64,000 bases of DNA from NCBI GenBank assembly GCA_014529385.2, contig CM043959.1:7991026-8055025 (forward strand). The letters are read 5' to 3'. The DNA is from Adiantum capillus-veneris. Lineage: Eukaryota; Streptophyta; Polypodiopsida; Polypodiales; Pteridaceae. The notes under the pieces were generated by a model that saw only the letters and a list, made by a program, of their open reading frames with translations, did no database searches and was not told the DNA's origin. This document shows, piece by piece, positions 33,931-45,609 of the stretch. A program made the translations under genes and the position numbers. Positions within the stretch are counted from its first letter, which is position 1. Every line of letters begins with the position of its first letter.

Positions 33931-34277
33931 GGAATACAAGCTGGAAACTCAATTGAGTCTCGCTAATTATAATGAATCGGCTCCATAAAAAAAAAGAAAT
34001 GTTGGAAAGACATTTATTAAAATAAGTGTTTACAAAAATATGAGTGTGAGCAAAAATATATAGATGTGGTCCTCCGCTCAACACTTGCCTGCATCCATGT
34101 TTGCACTTACCTTGTCCGGCACTCGGTGCCACCATGCACACCCTCTCTAACCATCTTCCACTCCTTGACCAACCCTAAACCAACCCCTGCACACCAAAAA
34201 AAAAAAAAAAAACAAAAGCAAAACAAACAAAAGAAGAAAATACAAGAAAGTCAACACACAAAGAAACAAACACACAA

Positions 34278-34319
<42 letters not shown>

Positions 34320-35119
34320 AAACACACACGAAGTCAACACAAAGAAAAAAACACACAAACATACAGACACACACATACACAAACACACACGTGTTCTCTC
34401 TCGCGCACACACACAAGAGCCCAAAAAAAATCAATTTTCTTTTCTTCCAAAAAATCAAAAAATCAATTTTTTTGTTTTGTTTGCTTTTCTCCGTCTTGTT
34501 TCTCTTCATTGCATTGCACATGCATCAAACATCTTCAGAGGCCCTGTTCACACGCATTTAAGCACGAATAGGCGCATTTAGAGCCCCGAGAGTCAAATTT
34601 CATCCGAAATTGTTTGATTTTGTCGATTTGAGCCGTTTTTAGCATAGTCAAGCCAAATCACACACACAGACCTTGTTTGACATGGATTTTGATTTTGGGT
34701 CTACGATTTTCCAGATTACACGCTTTAGAGCTGTTTCACGTGCAATATTGCATTTTGGCTTGATTTGACTACAAAGTCCCACGATTGACCATATTTGACT
34801 TCAACTTGTGGTAGAGATTTCTTTTGACCTTGATATTGACCAAATCTAGATAGTTAGAGCATGTTCACACATAAGACCTTTATTTGGCCTCTTTTGTCTA
34901 TTCTTAGCACAGTGACTACAATTAGAACTCGATTTGGTTACTAGACCTACATTTGGCTACGACTTTGAACGAGTGACCAATTTTAGAGCCAAATTACACA
35001 CAGAGATCCTGATTACCATTTGGATAGCCATTCATTTCTAGATTATGCCTTGCACCTAGTGTATTGGTTTATTGCCCCCTAGCACCAGATTTGACCTACA
35101 CCTCTAGACTTTGGCTGTC
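33931..35119. other. non-coding region with A-rich and (CA)n tracts
   Basis: There is no supported gene. An A run of about 20 is at 34196-34212, and (CA)n tracts are near 34282-34315 and 34350-34390, with the segment CACACGAAGTCAACACAAAG partly duplicated. From about 34530 the text (TCAAATTTCATCCGAAATTG, TTTGACTTCAACTTGTGG) resembles the leader of an LTR element running into the coding region at 35120. Confidence 0.5.
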
Positions 35120-37045
35120 ATGGATCTTGAGGCCATGTTTGATCGATTATTATGTATCCATGACGAGTTAGATGGATTACCTATATACATCCATATAGAT
35201 ACCCATCAGAGGTATATCCAGAATGAGTCCATATGCCCCCCGATTTGAGATGCTCGAGCACAGGCCCCATTGCCAGGTCATCTTCTTGATGCTGTTGGTA
35301 CAATATATAGACACATGATAGAGGATAGTCAGGAGCATATTACTTTAGCCCATCTTGAGGATTGCAAAGACACACTTGAGCCGCCATAGACTACATCATT
35401 GCGAGTGTGAGACATGGGACCCATATATACGGATGAGGATAGGAGGTTTTACATGAGAGAGCTTGCTAGCTTTGGAGAGTATCCCTTCCATGATACATTG
35501 ATTGTGATTCCCCGAGGTTCCTTCCGAGGTACCTAAAGGAGTGTCCATGATTCTACATATGTATTACTATGTGGACTACGATATTCTCCTTCATGGCCTA
35601 GTGATACTAAGCATATAGTAGATATGATGACTATACAGCCTACAGGACTTCGATCACCTCCAGGATTTTAATCCTCACCACCATCTAGGAGACTGACCTC
35701 AGCAGAGATCATATCAGAGGCTAGGGTAGATATGGAGTGTAGGATGCAAAGCCATACTAGTGCACAACCAGAGCTATGAGCCACAGAGACAACTACACCT
35801 CAGATTTTGATTGTTCCTACTATTAGCATACATGCTAGAGAGGTTGTAGACATGGTACCACCTTCCACATTGCCAGTCATGAGCACACTAGATACTGAGT
35901 TTCCACCTCACATGCACCAAATTTATCGATGATTGCTAGATCACCTAGAGACACCATGGAGGCACGAGCCAAGCCTAGGGTTGACACTCGGAGTATTGAG
36001 GACCGAGATGAGATTGTGCTACATTTTGTAGGCCATAGAGGAGCCATGCCTTGGTTTCTTGACCATGAAGGACATTCCTATACCAGAGGTACCTTCTCAG
36101 ACGACATAGACCCTTGTATACGGCAGATAGCCAGAGTTAACAGGAGACATTTTGGTATGACTAAGTTCTTTACCGATGAACTCAAGGGCACATACATGTC
36201 CCTGCCGACCAACCCATATGGTGCTATTGACAGAGAACATCCCGATGATTTGTCAGATACCCATGTACATCCCAGGATAATGTAGTTACGTAGATTGGAG
36301 AACACATTGAATTATGTTGATGATTGTGGACGTAGATACATATATGAGCAGGCGAGATGGTATATTGAGCCAACTATGAGTGTTATGGCATATCTTATTG
36401 GAGATCTTTGTGATAGGATTTATAGGACTTAATGGGTGAGATTTACTATTTGATGATTGGATTGCCCTATTCTCCACGGCATGGCCAGGATACTAGACAG
36501 ATATCCATTGAGAGTTCACATACACCTCCTAGACAGATATCCCGTACTAGGTCATCTCCTAGAGCTTCATCACCTAGACAAATTTTTTCGTCGAGCATAG
36601 TTGATCAGCTGCCATCTAGAGTGATTGAGATGAAGAGGATGAATGTTGATATTGATGATAGGATGAGTACACTAGAGGGCCCTACCCTAGATCCACCTAC
36701 ATTGCCAATTCCAAAGGTTGATACTTGTTCTATGAGGGATGTACAGCCTATTGAGATAGCTCCTACACTAGACACGAGCACTGAGCCACTAGAGATTGAT
36801 AGAGTGCCAGATTCCATAGCTATTATTGATGATACCCTTGCACCTATCATAGAGGTAGATGTCCCACCACAGCCTATACATGAGGAGATAGCCGATGCAC
36901 ATGACCATGAGAGTGTTGACATTACTACAGAGCCTTTAGAGACCGAGATACCTATAGAGACAGATGTCTTCATAGAGACACATACTCATGAGCATTCACC
37001 ACCTGATTCAATGATGATTGAGCACATAGACCCCCCATGTAGATG
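35120..37045 (+). pseudogene. long decayed ORF of LTR element E, unknown
   Basis: From ATG 35120 one frame reads as protein for about 800 nt with stops of TGA, TAG and TAA type (near 35246, 35390, 35408, 35534, 35669). Then two other frames carry on: 35929-36285 (118 codons, with DEIVLHFVGHRGAMPWF and KFFTDELKGTYMSLP) and 36432-37046 (204 codons). The last block starts basic and Ser/Arg-rich, then becomes acidic and Pro/Thr-rich (PTLPIPKVD, TEPLEIETDV-like repeats). I do not recognise the family. It lies upstream of a polypurine tract and an LTR start in the place gag or an extra ORF would occupy. No zinc knuckle, protease or RT is present, so E may be non-autonomous. Confidence 0.5.
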
Positions 37046-37946
37046 AGATATTTAGAGATCATGACTATCATCCTTAGTTTATTAACATAGAGTTTAGTCT
37101 TATTGATAAGCCTTGAGGTTAGGAGGCTGTGACTTTAGGTTAATTCATTTACTTGACCTACTAGTTCTAGTTGGCAGAATTTTCTAAAGGTTTGGGACCT
37201 TAGGAGGGTTTTAGGTAGAGAGAAGCTTGCTCACTTCACAAAAAAGAGCACTAGTAAGAATACAAAGGATATGGAAGCACACAAGTGCCAAAAGTGTAAA
37301 AGCTTATGCTGGAGGAGAAATCCCAGCTGGATTTTGGTACTTTACTCACGTATAGCCTATGGTATTAGAGTCCTATATATTCCCAGTGGGACGCTTTTCC
37401 TTGAGAAGCAAAAAAACTCCGGCATACAAAATAAGCACTCACAAAAAATGCTCTTAAAAACAATGTGAAAAAAAATTGAAAAAGAAAAGAGCAAGAAAAA
37501 TGAAAGAGAAAAAGAAAAGACTTCCATTGAGGTCAAAGTAAAAAATTCAAGCTTTTGTTTGGAGTTGTACAGTTAGTAGTTAGTTCGATTATCTTTCCTC
37601 ATAAACACAAATAGGGAATCTTGCCTTTAGATAATTTTTCTAACTTAGCTAGTACTAGAGTGACTATTTTAACCCTTCCTCATAGCTAACTAATTGATAG
37701 ACTCATCGATCCATAAGTCCAAAACTTTTGTTTGATTATTTTTAGCAAGTGCAATGTATTTGTCTTTTATTGGCAGTTTAACAACATAATTCTCTATACT
37801 TAGTCATTCCATGATGTGCTTTACTTTACCTTATGACTTATTTTCCACATGATTATGCTTGCTACTTCATTGCCTTTCGTATTTTGCAGGCACATTCTTC
37901 CTAAAGCGTTCACCATGACATATCTTTGTCAAGGACGACAAAGCCT
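37046..37946. other. 3' untranslated region of element E
   Basis: There is no gene. The tract at about 37460-37530 is A/G-rich (GAAAAAGAAAAGAGC and similar). The sequence TTTGTCAAGGACGACAAAGC at about 37925-37944 is the kind of segment found just before the polypurine tract of plant Tat/Athila elements. Confidence 0.5.
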
Positions 37947-38727
37947 AAGAAGTGGGTAATGCTGGATACATCCAATGTCGACATAAATTTTCACCTTTTC
38001 ATGGACATTATTTTTCCATTTGCTATGTATATATTCATGGACTCACATTGAGTTCCAAGTTGTATCTGTTTATTCACTTCGTGTACTTTGGGTGGCTGAT
38101 CATAAATTTTAAAACCCTAGGTATATAAGTGAATGTAGCTCATGTGAAAGGGGAGATATCATTTTGAGAGAAACCTAGAGTAGAGAAGAAGAAGGAGGAG
38201 GCTATGGAGGTGGAAGCATGGAGTGGCATGTACTCTCTTCACGGACGGATTGTATGCATGCAATGAAGATGAGTCCTTTTGTCTTTCTCTTACTTTTCAT
38301 TAAGTTGTGTATTAGTGTCTTGATGGTGTAGATTGAGAACTAATCGCTCTCTAATTCTTGATTGCCTATTGTATGTTTGATTCTAGTAGAGTGTACATGA
38401 TTAGATTAGTATGTACACTAAGGATTTGTGCATGCATTGCTCTAGTCATAACTCCATGAGCTTGGGTGAGCTTGTGATTAGGATGGGACCACAAGAATTA
38501 GTAGAGAATGCAATGATTAAAAACCTTGATTATCATAAGGGTTAACCTGTGTGCATACACTAATCTCCTTCATTACTTCTCTCTTCTTCCTATTGTAGAT
38601 AATCTCGTGTAATTTCTCCACTCAATTCTATCTCATTTCTCTCACACAATCATCCATGTGTGATGTTTCCATGCCCTGTCCGGTTGCTACCATGCTTGGA
38701 TTGATAATTTTGTTGATTCTTTGAAGC
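37947..38727 (+). repeat. polypurine tract and 3' LTR of element E
   Basis: AAGAAGTGGG (37947-37956), TAA, then the LTR start TGCTGGATACATCCAATG at 37960. A TATA box fits at about 38118 (CTAGGTATATAAGTGAATG), followed by a pyrimidine/purine-rich leader. The outer end is not visible. The hAT element inserted at 38728, so the LTR may continue beyond 45646. Confidence 0.55.
38720..38727. repeat. left 8-bp target site duplication of hAT
   Basis: TTTGAAGC, matching TTTGGAGC at 45639-45646 in 7 of 8 positions. The difference is a single transition. Confidence 0.85.
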
Positions 38728-38756
38728 CAAGGATTTAATATTTACATCACAAGGTC
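38728..38756 (+). repeat. left terminal inverted repeat of hAT
   Basis: CAAGGATTTAATATTTACAT pairs with the right end (CAAGGATTTCATTAACATAA read inward). Nine bases are identical, followed by a similar AT-rich stretch and a shared ATCAC. Confidence 0.85.
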
Positions 38757-38850
38757 TTATTGACACATTTACATGATCACAGTAAACATGATCACACAGA
38801 ACCTGGTTAATGGTGACCTGCAAAACCACAAATTTCCCGATGGGCTTTTT

Positions 38851-38970
38851 AGTATCCCCGACGGGCCCGCCGGGGTTTATCATTTTCCCTGCGGGCCCGC
38901 CAGGGATACTGAAAAGTCCAGCGGGCTATCAGTGTTATATATATGCGGGCCCGATCGGGCCCACTGGGTG
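38851..38970. repeat. left subterminal GC palindromes of hAT
   Basis: There are four GGGCCC cores at 38863, 38893, 38947 and 38957. The first two sit in near-perfect palindromes of about 20 bp (CCCCGACGGGCCCGCCGGGG; CCCTGCGGGCCCGCCAGGG). The surrounding DNA is AT-rich, so these blocks stand out. Similar blocks lie at the right end. Subterminal repeats in hAT elements are transposase binding sites. Confidence 0.85.
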
Positions 38971-38991
38971 TATTATCATGTTGCTTTCATC

Positions 38992-38994
<3 letters not shown>

Positions 38995-39072
<78 letters not shown>
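38995..39072. repeat. (GA)n microsatellite
   Basis: About 39 GA units directly inside the left subterminal block of the hAT element. Confidence 0.97.
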
Positions 39073-39074
<2 letters not shown>

Positions 39075-39324
39075 TTTGCGACCACCTTTGTAGGTACATC
39101 AAGAGGAGAGATGAGAGAGGGGGTCGTGTGGGAGCGTGCTCTACGTCGAAGTGCGCGGAAATTGCTGCAAAGTATCTGACCACACGATCTGGGTGTGTGT
39201 TGTGTGTGTGTATGCGTTGTGTGGTAGCCTTCCTTTTGTCGTAGTGCACGAGAGTAATAAGGTACCTTACCACACAATGAGAGTGTGTGTGTAAGCTGTT
39301 CTACGGAACAATGCTTATTACGGG

Positions 39325-39734
39325 GGACATCACCTCGGTGACGGAGGGAAGATGATGTCCTTGTGGCAAGTATTAGCTTACTGTCTGGGTACTACGTCTG
39401 TAACGCGACGAATCTAGTATCCTTATGGTAAGTCAAATTCCCTCCCCCTTTCCCAAAAAACATATGGGTATCGGTTGGTAACGCGGCTATATGATGTTCG
39501 TATGCAGGCCATTGTTTTTCCTTAGAGTCAGGTGGCACTCGATCAGTAACGCGGCTAATAGAGTGTCGTTTGTTAGAAGCATATGTATTTGCATAAATGT
39601 GGCGTTTATGTCATTAATTAACCCGGTCGTATGAATGTCATGTAATTTGTATGTGCATGTGCAGTTAATTTTTTAAGTATTAAGTATATGAAATACTTGG
39701 TCGGTAACGCGGTTGTGAAGAGTATTTCATATAC
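39325..39734. repeat. array of five hairpins with a common loop and different stems
   Basis: There are five inverted repeats: 39325-39360 (8-bp stem GGACATCA), 39387-39422 (8 bp with one G-T), 39461-39504 (12 bp with G-T pairs), 39534-39567 (7 bp with one G-T) and 39684-39734 (14-bp perfect stem GTATATGAAATACT). In the first four the loop is exactly 20 nt; in the fifth it is 20 nt plus one pair and a bulge. The loops share the core GTAACGCG at the same offset (GTGACGGA in copy 1). The stems are unrelated in sequence between copies. Confidence 0.85.
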
Positions 39735-39825
39735 AAAATGTATGAATTGTTTGATTTTGTTGTTTTTAACTGTCTATTTGAAATTATATACTAGCTAATC
39801 ATATTCAAAAGAATACTTTATTTAT

Positions 39826-40111
39826 CAATCATCGCGATTTTAAATGTTCCATTTATATAAATTACATGTAAAAAAGTATATATTTGCACACAAATTGCAT
39901 GTTTAATATTCTTTTTTAATATTTTTAAAAGACTCTCAAGTATTATCGCTATTCTTAATGCTCCATTTACATAAATTCTCTGTAAAAAATCTAAATGCAC
40001 ACAATTTATATGTTAAATATTCTTTTGTATCTTTTTAAAGAGCATCAATTATCATCGCTTTTTGACATTTACATAAATTCTATGTAAAAGAGTGTGTGAA
40101 CACAATTTGCT
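39826..40111. repeat. AT-rich tandem repeat, about 110-bp unit
   Basis: Two and a half diverged copies start at 39826, 39937 and 40045. Each reads CAA-TAT-ATCGC, then CCATTTACATAAATT, then TGTAAAAA, GCACACAA and TTAATATTCTTTT. It lies between the hairpin array and the plus-strand reading frame of the hAT element. Confidence 0.8.
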
Positions 40112-40495
40112 AGTCCAATTTGTATACTTCTAATGCTTTAAATGTTTTTGAAGTTTTTAAGTCGGTGTGTACTTTGTTTGAATTAGTATGTGCGCACGGA
40201 GAAAAATATAAGTTAAAAATTCAATATATGCTCAAATGTGCCAGACTGTTAACATGTATTGTTTGATCTGAATTAAGTTCTTATAAACCACTTGTTTGAA
40301 CTGCTTTTTACACGTGTAACAGACTGCAATTTTAAGTGAAGATTATACTCAATTTTTTTCAATATTTCCTTGCAAATTTGTTAAAGTCTTCAAGTGGTGG
40401 TTAAGAGTTTACCTGAGATAGTGTGAGAGTGTTAGTGACATTCGCAACCATGAATTTGCAATTGATATGATTTTTTTGTATTGTCCAGTGCAAAT

Positions 40496-42094
40496 ATGAT
40501 GCCATACCAAAAGAAATGTATTATGCGTGCCATTCGTAAAGAATGTATATTGGCAATCTCATCATGTGCAGCAGATCGTATACAGTAGATTAGTGAAAGG
40601 GATGTTTACATCAAACACATCACTAGCGCTATAAGAGAGAGCACAAAGTGTAGGTTGTGACTTGAAGGCCAATACAAGTTGTTACGTACAGCTGGGATAC
40701 GAGAATTCGACCCCCACCACAAGGTCAGGACAGTGTTGGGCAATATGAAAGTATGTTGCAGAGACTTAAAGGAAGATATCCTACCTACGACATGTGAAAA
40801 TTAGAGCTCTCGGATAAATTGTGGGAAGAACAGAAGGTAAAGATGAAGCATGTGAAAGCGAAGGACCAAGCAACCTTACCCAAAAGATTGAAGATGGCCC
40901 AAGATGCGCAAGCAACTTTGGGAGGTCGATCGGATGCTAGGGGCACCGGCACAATCATGCGCACTACTTTGAATGCAAAGTGCACTTATCTTGTCGCCAT
41001 CCCTCACGAAGCCTTGGTAGAAGGTATGAGGATTGGAGCAGGCTCCTTCGGTGTGTGCACATTGTACACCATCAAAGGCATCTCATTTTTTCCAGACCAC
41101 ATTACATATGTGGAAAAATGTTACAAGGGAGGAAGAGAGGCAAAATTTGACAGCTTTTAGACAGAGCAAGGAATGCAAACGCGTCACCCATCCATTGTAA
41201 GGTGCATTGGTTTTACTACAGAATCTCCTTAGATCACGATATGCCCATACTGCAATGGGGGTACCATGGGCGACATGATGTGTCGCTTACCATTCGCTCA
41301 CGGATTGTTTACCACACATGCATAGGCTACAACACTGCTGGAGGTCATTTCCTATAGCAAAAAATCCTGTAAGCGAGATAGACACGGTGCGGATCAAAGT
41401 AGTGATCGAGTAGATGTCGGCAATTTTTCATGCCGACAGTGTTGTGGCTACCCAGCGACTAGTAGACTTCTCATCAAAGAAGACAAATGTTGCCACTCAT
41501 GATTTAAGGGAGAGTTGTGTCACTTTCACCCGAGATGAGCTAGCATTGATAGTGGAAGGCGTCGACCTACAGTTAAAGAGAGAGAAGGATATTTACACGA
41601 CACAGTTGGCAAAGAAAGATGCAGAAATAACACGTCTTTCTATAGCCACCCTGACACCGCAACCCTCACAAGTCTCGATGGAGAAAAGCATTCACCACTT
41701 AAGTCACCACGTTCAAAAACTGACACAACGAGTGAATCCAACACCTGTACAAGGGACACACATCAGCCACCTTGTCTTGCATCTGGAGTCGGTCCCCTCG
41801 TCTACTTTAGATGAATCCTCATCTTCCCAATGTCCAGTTTTCTACAAGAATTTTGATGGATGGAGTGGGTACTATACATTGACCTGTGGTCATTATTATC
41901 ATTTAGTTTGTCTTATTCGTTTGATGCAAAAAAGTAGTCGATGGGCAATCTGTTCACAAGATATTCCACAAGGAATATATATTATGTTTGGCATGGCAAA
42001 TGAATATAAATTCAAAAAAGCATGCCCAGATACCCCTAGCACAATTAGAAATCTGTTTGATGAGCAAGATGCTACTTCAGGGCGACACAATTGA
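40496..42094 (+). pseudogene. kinase N-lobe plus RING-like reading frame carried by hAT
   Basis: ATGATG at 40496 follows a good splice acceptor (TTTTTTTGTATTGTCCAG). The N-terminal part is basic and helical (KHITSAIRESTKCRL, VRTVLGNMKVCCRDLKEDI). After a frameshift near 40795 comes MRIGAGSFGVCTLYTIKG (about 41025-41080), a glycine-rich kinase loop. RHPSIVRCIGF and ITICPYCNGGTMGDM (about 41180-41280) follow, matching the kinase beta-4 strand and hinge. The catalytic HRD and DFG motifs are absent. From 41414 a 226-codon frame has a coiled-coil-like stretch and a RING-like finger (CPVFYKNF, LTCGHYYHLVC, SRWAICSQDIP, about 41830-41965) in which two metal-binding Cys are Phe and Trp. Stops (TAG near 41158 and 41230) show it is broken. 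It could be a captured host gene or an element gene. Confidence 0.6.
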
Positions 42095-42226
42095 GATCGA
42101 CAAACTATGTAATATCACGACAAACTATGTACTATCAAGAATATGAAGCATTGTAATTACTCAAAACACATTTGAATACAAGGTCTTTTACAATGGTTTT
42201 TGACATTTACTCATTCTACTCTCAAG

Positions 42227-44435
42227 CTATATTGAATCAGCTGAGTTGTTATCTGGTTCTAAATCTAAGTGTTGTGGTTCTCCTTGTAATTCAGCCTCCA
42301 CATCTATTATCAAATTCTCTTCTATTTCGTCTACAGTGCATTTCCATACACCAACATTGAAATCTTCTTCATCTTCGTTTTGACAATCATACAACCAGGT
42401 TGGAATTTCCTCCTCGTAGCTAGCAATTTCGATGTGATTCAGTATCTTTTTGTTGCAATACATATATACTAATTTCTCTGCTTTCTCTGCTAATAGTCTG
42501 CTGCGAATAGTGCTATGAGCATACTTGTACATACTCTAGTTTCTCTCTAAACTTGAATTTGCTGCACATTTGCGAGTACTTTCATTGCAAGGGGAGGTAA
42601 GGTAGAGTAATGATCTCCACCATTCATCATCCACCACTTCCATGCAGGTTGATCTTTTGTCATTACCTGTATAAAATCATTCGCAAAAGGATCTTCTTTT
42701 AATCTAAATGCACTCATTTCTTTGATGCAATCAATTTGGTCTTGAACGTGGAGTAGAACGTGTTGACCACGTGATGGAAATCGCCTACCACCTCTGTATT
42801 GGACATTGGGTCTAAATTCCAATACTCTGGATTGAGTATGTAAACCACGCTATGGAGTGGACTATGAGCGCTCTTCCACTTTGCCGTTTCTTGCCATTTG
42901 CCAGAGAATGGTAATCACCACTCCTTCTCTACTATAGACTCTTTCAGCTCTTCAGGATTTTCAAGACTCTGTTGGACTGACCACCATGTCATCCACACTT
43001 TCCCCAATTGCAAGTTTGGCGCCCAAGTTTGATCAAGATTGCAGATCGCGAACATAACGGGCATCATTACATGGAATGCATCCATTACACTCCTTCACCA
43101 AGAAACCTTATTTACATTGCCACGTAGACATGTAATTTTATCTTTCAATGTTTCTTTCTGCTCAAGCTGCCATTCATCAAAGGCCGCACAATTGAATGTG
43201 TCAATCACAACACATTTATTACGGAGAAGTGATTCCAAGGTATAAAAGTGTGTGTATAACCGAGTTTGAGCAAGAAGTTTGAGCAGGAAGTTTCAGCATC
43301 ATTGACATGCGCATCATATATAAATCGAGCACTCTTTGTCGTTTCAAGATAAATTTCACAACCTGACGTGCTGTATCAATTATTTTGGCAAACCATATGG
43401 TTTCTTCGCTAGTGTACCAATCTTTCAGCACCAAGTTAAAGCTGTACGAATTACAACCATTAGAAAAAATGTGTGGAAAGCACTTGTTTATTAATTTAGT
43501 GGCATTTTTACAATTCTTTGCGTTGTCCATGACTACTTGAACGACATGTTCAACACTAATTTCTTTAATTACATTAATCAAGACCTCGAAAATGTTTGTG
43601 CCACTTTAATTGCACCAGAACTATGAATCACCTTTATAAACGTTTCTCCCCTTGGACAAACTAGCATTACATTGATCAGCGGTCTTCTCTGAACATTTGA
43701 CCAGCCACCATCACTCACAATCGTACATCCTGAAAGCAAAATATTCCCAAGTATTATTTTGCCAACATGCTCTTTGTATTCGATGTAACATTTGTCCAAG
43801 AAAACATTTCTTGTCGTGTGATAAGAAGGAGCTAAAAATCCTGGACCGAACTCATCGATTTTCTTCTAAGCAGCCTTCCAATGATTACTGTCTACCATGA
43901 CCAAAGCACTTCCAGTAAAGAATATTGCTTTTGCGAGTGTTGTTTGTACTTCTTCTAGAGACTGTACTCGAAAGCTTTGATGTAATGGTTTTTGACGCAT
44001 TTGACACAGTCCACCTTCATTGTGACGTTTAAAAGCACTGCTTGGAATTTACTCTCCTTCTACAGGTTGTTCTCCAAGGTTAGTTGGCATCACTACAGGA
44101 TCTGCAGAGTTAACATTTGGCTCTGGGAACTCTTGACTCGAAGGCACAAAGCTATATATCTGTTGTCTCTTACCACCCTTTTTGGCGAGCTCTTCTCTTT
44201 AACGCTTTGCAACTACAAGTGCCTGAGAATGTTCGCATTTCATAAAAGTGTTTTTAGTGCTACCCAGAAAATGATCCCTAATACGTGGTGCACTGCTTGA
44301 TTTTTTTGTGTGAAAAAATTTACATTGCCACTCCATATATCGGCTGCATATGTTGTGAGCATAATCCCACTCTTTGCCAGGAGTTTTTTTGTTCTTTGGC
44401 TTCTTCGTACCACTTGTGCCCACATTTTGCTCCAT
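42227..44435 (-). pseudogene. hAT transposase (BED, DUF659, hAT-C)
   Basis: Reading leftward: a BED-type finger (WDYAHNICSRY, CKFFHTKKSSSAPRIRDHFLG, MKCEH; 44375-44210; the second Cys of the first pair is changed), then a DUF659 catalytic region (LDKCYIEYKEHV, TIVSDGGWSNVQRRPLINVM, GETF--V-HSSGAIK; 43799-43620). HVVQVVMDNAKNCKNA and LNLVLKDWYTSEETIWFAKI (43545-43390) follow. The C-terminal dimerisation region is WKWWMMNGGDHYSTLPPLA (about 42630) and AEKAEKLVYMYCNKKIL (about 42480). The frame changes near 43580 and 42540 and at least two stops are present. The enzyme would bind the terminal and subterminal repeats and cut the element out. Confidence 0.88.
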
Positions 44436-44439
44436 TGCT

Positions 44440-45400
44440 TTTAAATTAAAACTGAAGAGAAAAGAACAAAATATTTAGTTTTTGAAATATTATTCTTATT
44501 TTCAATATATATTATAATTTAAAAACCATTCAATATGAAAGTAACCATGATGCACAATATGAGATTTTCAATGCACGCTAGTCAATCCACATATCGATCA
44601 CCTACATTGTGAGCAACCATACACATTGCAATGTAGTCTATACATGGCATAATAACTATAACAATGCTATGAATATCTCTATGCAATTATTATTATAATT
44701 ATTATCTATATGTCCACTTTGATTTGCAAACAATAAGACACATCTAATTTCATTTTCTACAAAAAAACAAACGAAACCAATAAAATATATGATTGGTCAT
44801 TTCATGCACTAATAATCTATCGTAATACATAATGCACTCTCTGTGTAAACCAATGTATGAACTAACGCAAATAAATCTTCAATATAATCACTCAATTGGG
44901 GACTACTTGTACCCAATGAAGGATCGATCGTAGCCCACCCATGCAGCAAAATCAATATATAAAAGCTATTTTAACCCAATCAAGTATTATAGCTCTTATA
45001 TTGTAAATCAACTCAAATGCAAGATTTCAAGGATCTTTATATTCCCGTTACACTTGTAGAGGACATCCGACCCTTGACTATCGACTCGTCATTTACATAT
45101 GTTCATCTTCTAAAACCAATTACAGCCCTCATTTGGACCAATGGCTTCTTCGCAATGAGCATGATTCACCAAGTTTTCAGTTGTTTTGGTTTCGTATCTT
45201 TATGTCGATAAACAAATTAAATTTTGTTAGAAGTGGTTACCAAATTAAGAATCACGTTCGGCCCAAAAAAGGACCTGTGACTCTGTAACCTTAGGTCAAT
45301 TCACAAGGAGATGACAATACCCGGCACTCGGATACACTCCCCAAGGATTTGCCTAGCTAAAAGACCGAGGTTAGCACAATATTTACTATATATAATTACT
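44440..45400. other. AT-rich non-coding part of hAT
   Basis: This is upstream DNA of the transposase, with no ORF of note. It would hold the transposase promoter, but no convincing TATA box can be singled out in such AT-rich sequence. Confidence 0.6.
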
Positions 45401-45404
45401 CCCC

Positions 45405-45520
45405 CCGGTATTTTTCATTTTCTCGACGGGCCCGCTGGGCTACTGCATAAACCCGGCGGGCCCGCCAGGAAAATGAAAAAGCCTGGCGAGCCCCGCAGGG
45501 AAAATGAAAAAACCCATTTG
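45405..45520. repeat. right subterminal GC palindromes of hAT
   Basis: GGGCCC cores at 45428 and 45458 lie within CGACGGGCCCGCTGGGC and CCCGGCGGGCCCGCCAGG, and a third, decayed copy is near 45487 (GGCGAGCCCCGCAGG). They are spaced by TTTTTCATTTTC segments, which are the complement of the left-end spacers. The block is therefore an inverted counterpart of 38838-38970. Confidence 0.85.
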
Positions 45521-45609
45521 GCTAACCAGCTCTTAGGTTTTTGCAGGTCAAAATCAAAGTCATGTTAACAATTAATGTGATCACGACTATAGTTATTTAC
45601 GTAATCACC

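Noticed and set aside
34147-34521. Cys/Val-rich open frame on the minus strand
   Set aside because: It is a translation of (CA)n tracts and A-runs, not a gene.
40496-42094. Functional protein kinase gene
   Set aside because: No HRD or DFG motif, in-frame TAG stops, a frameshift near 40795 and two missing RING cysteines. Annotated as a remnant instead.
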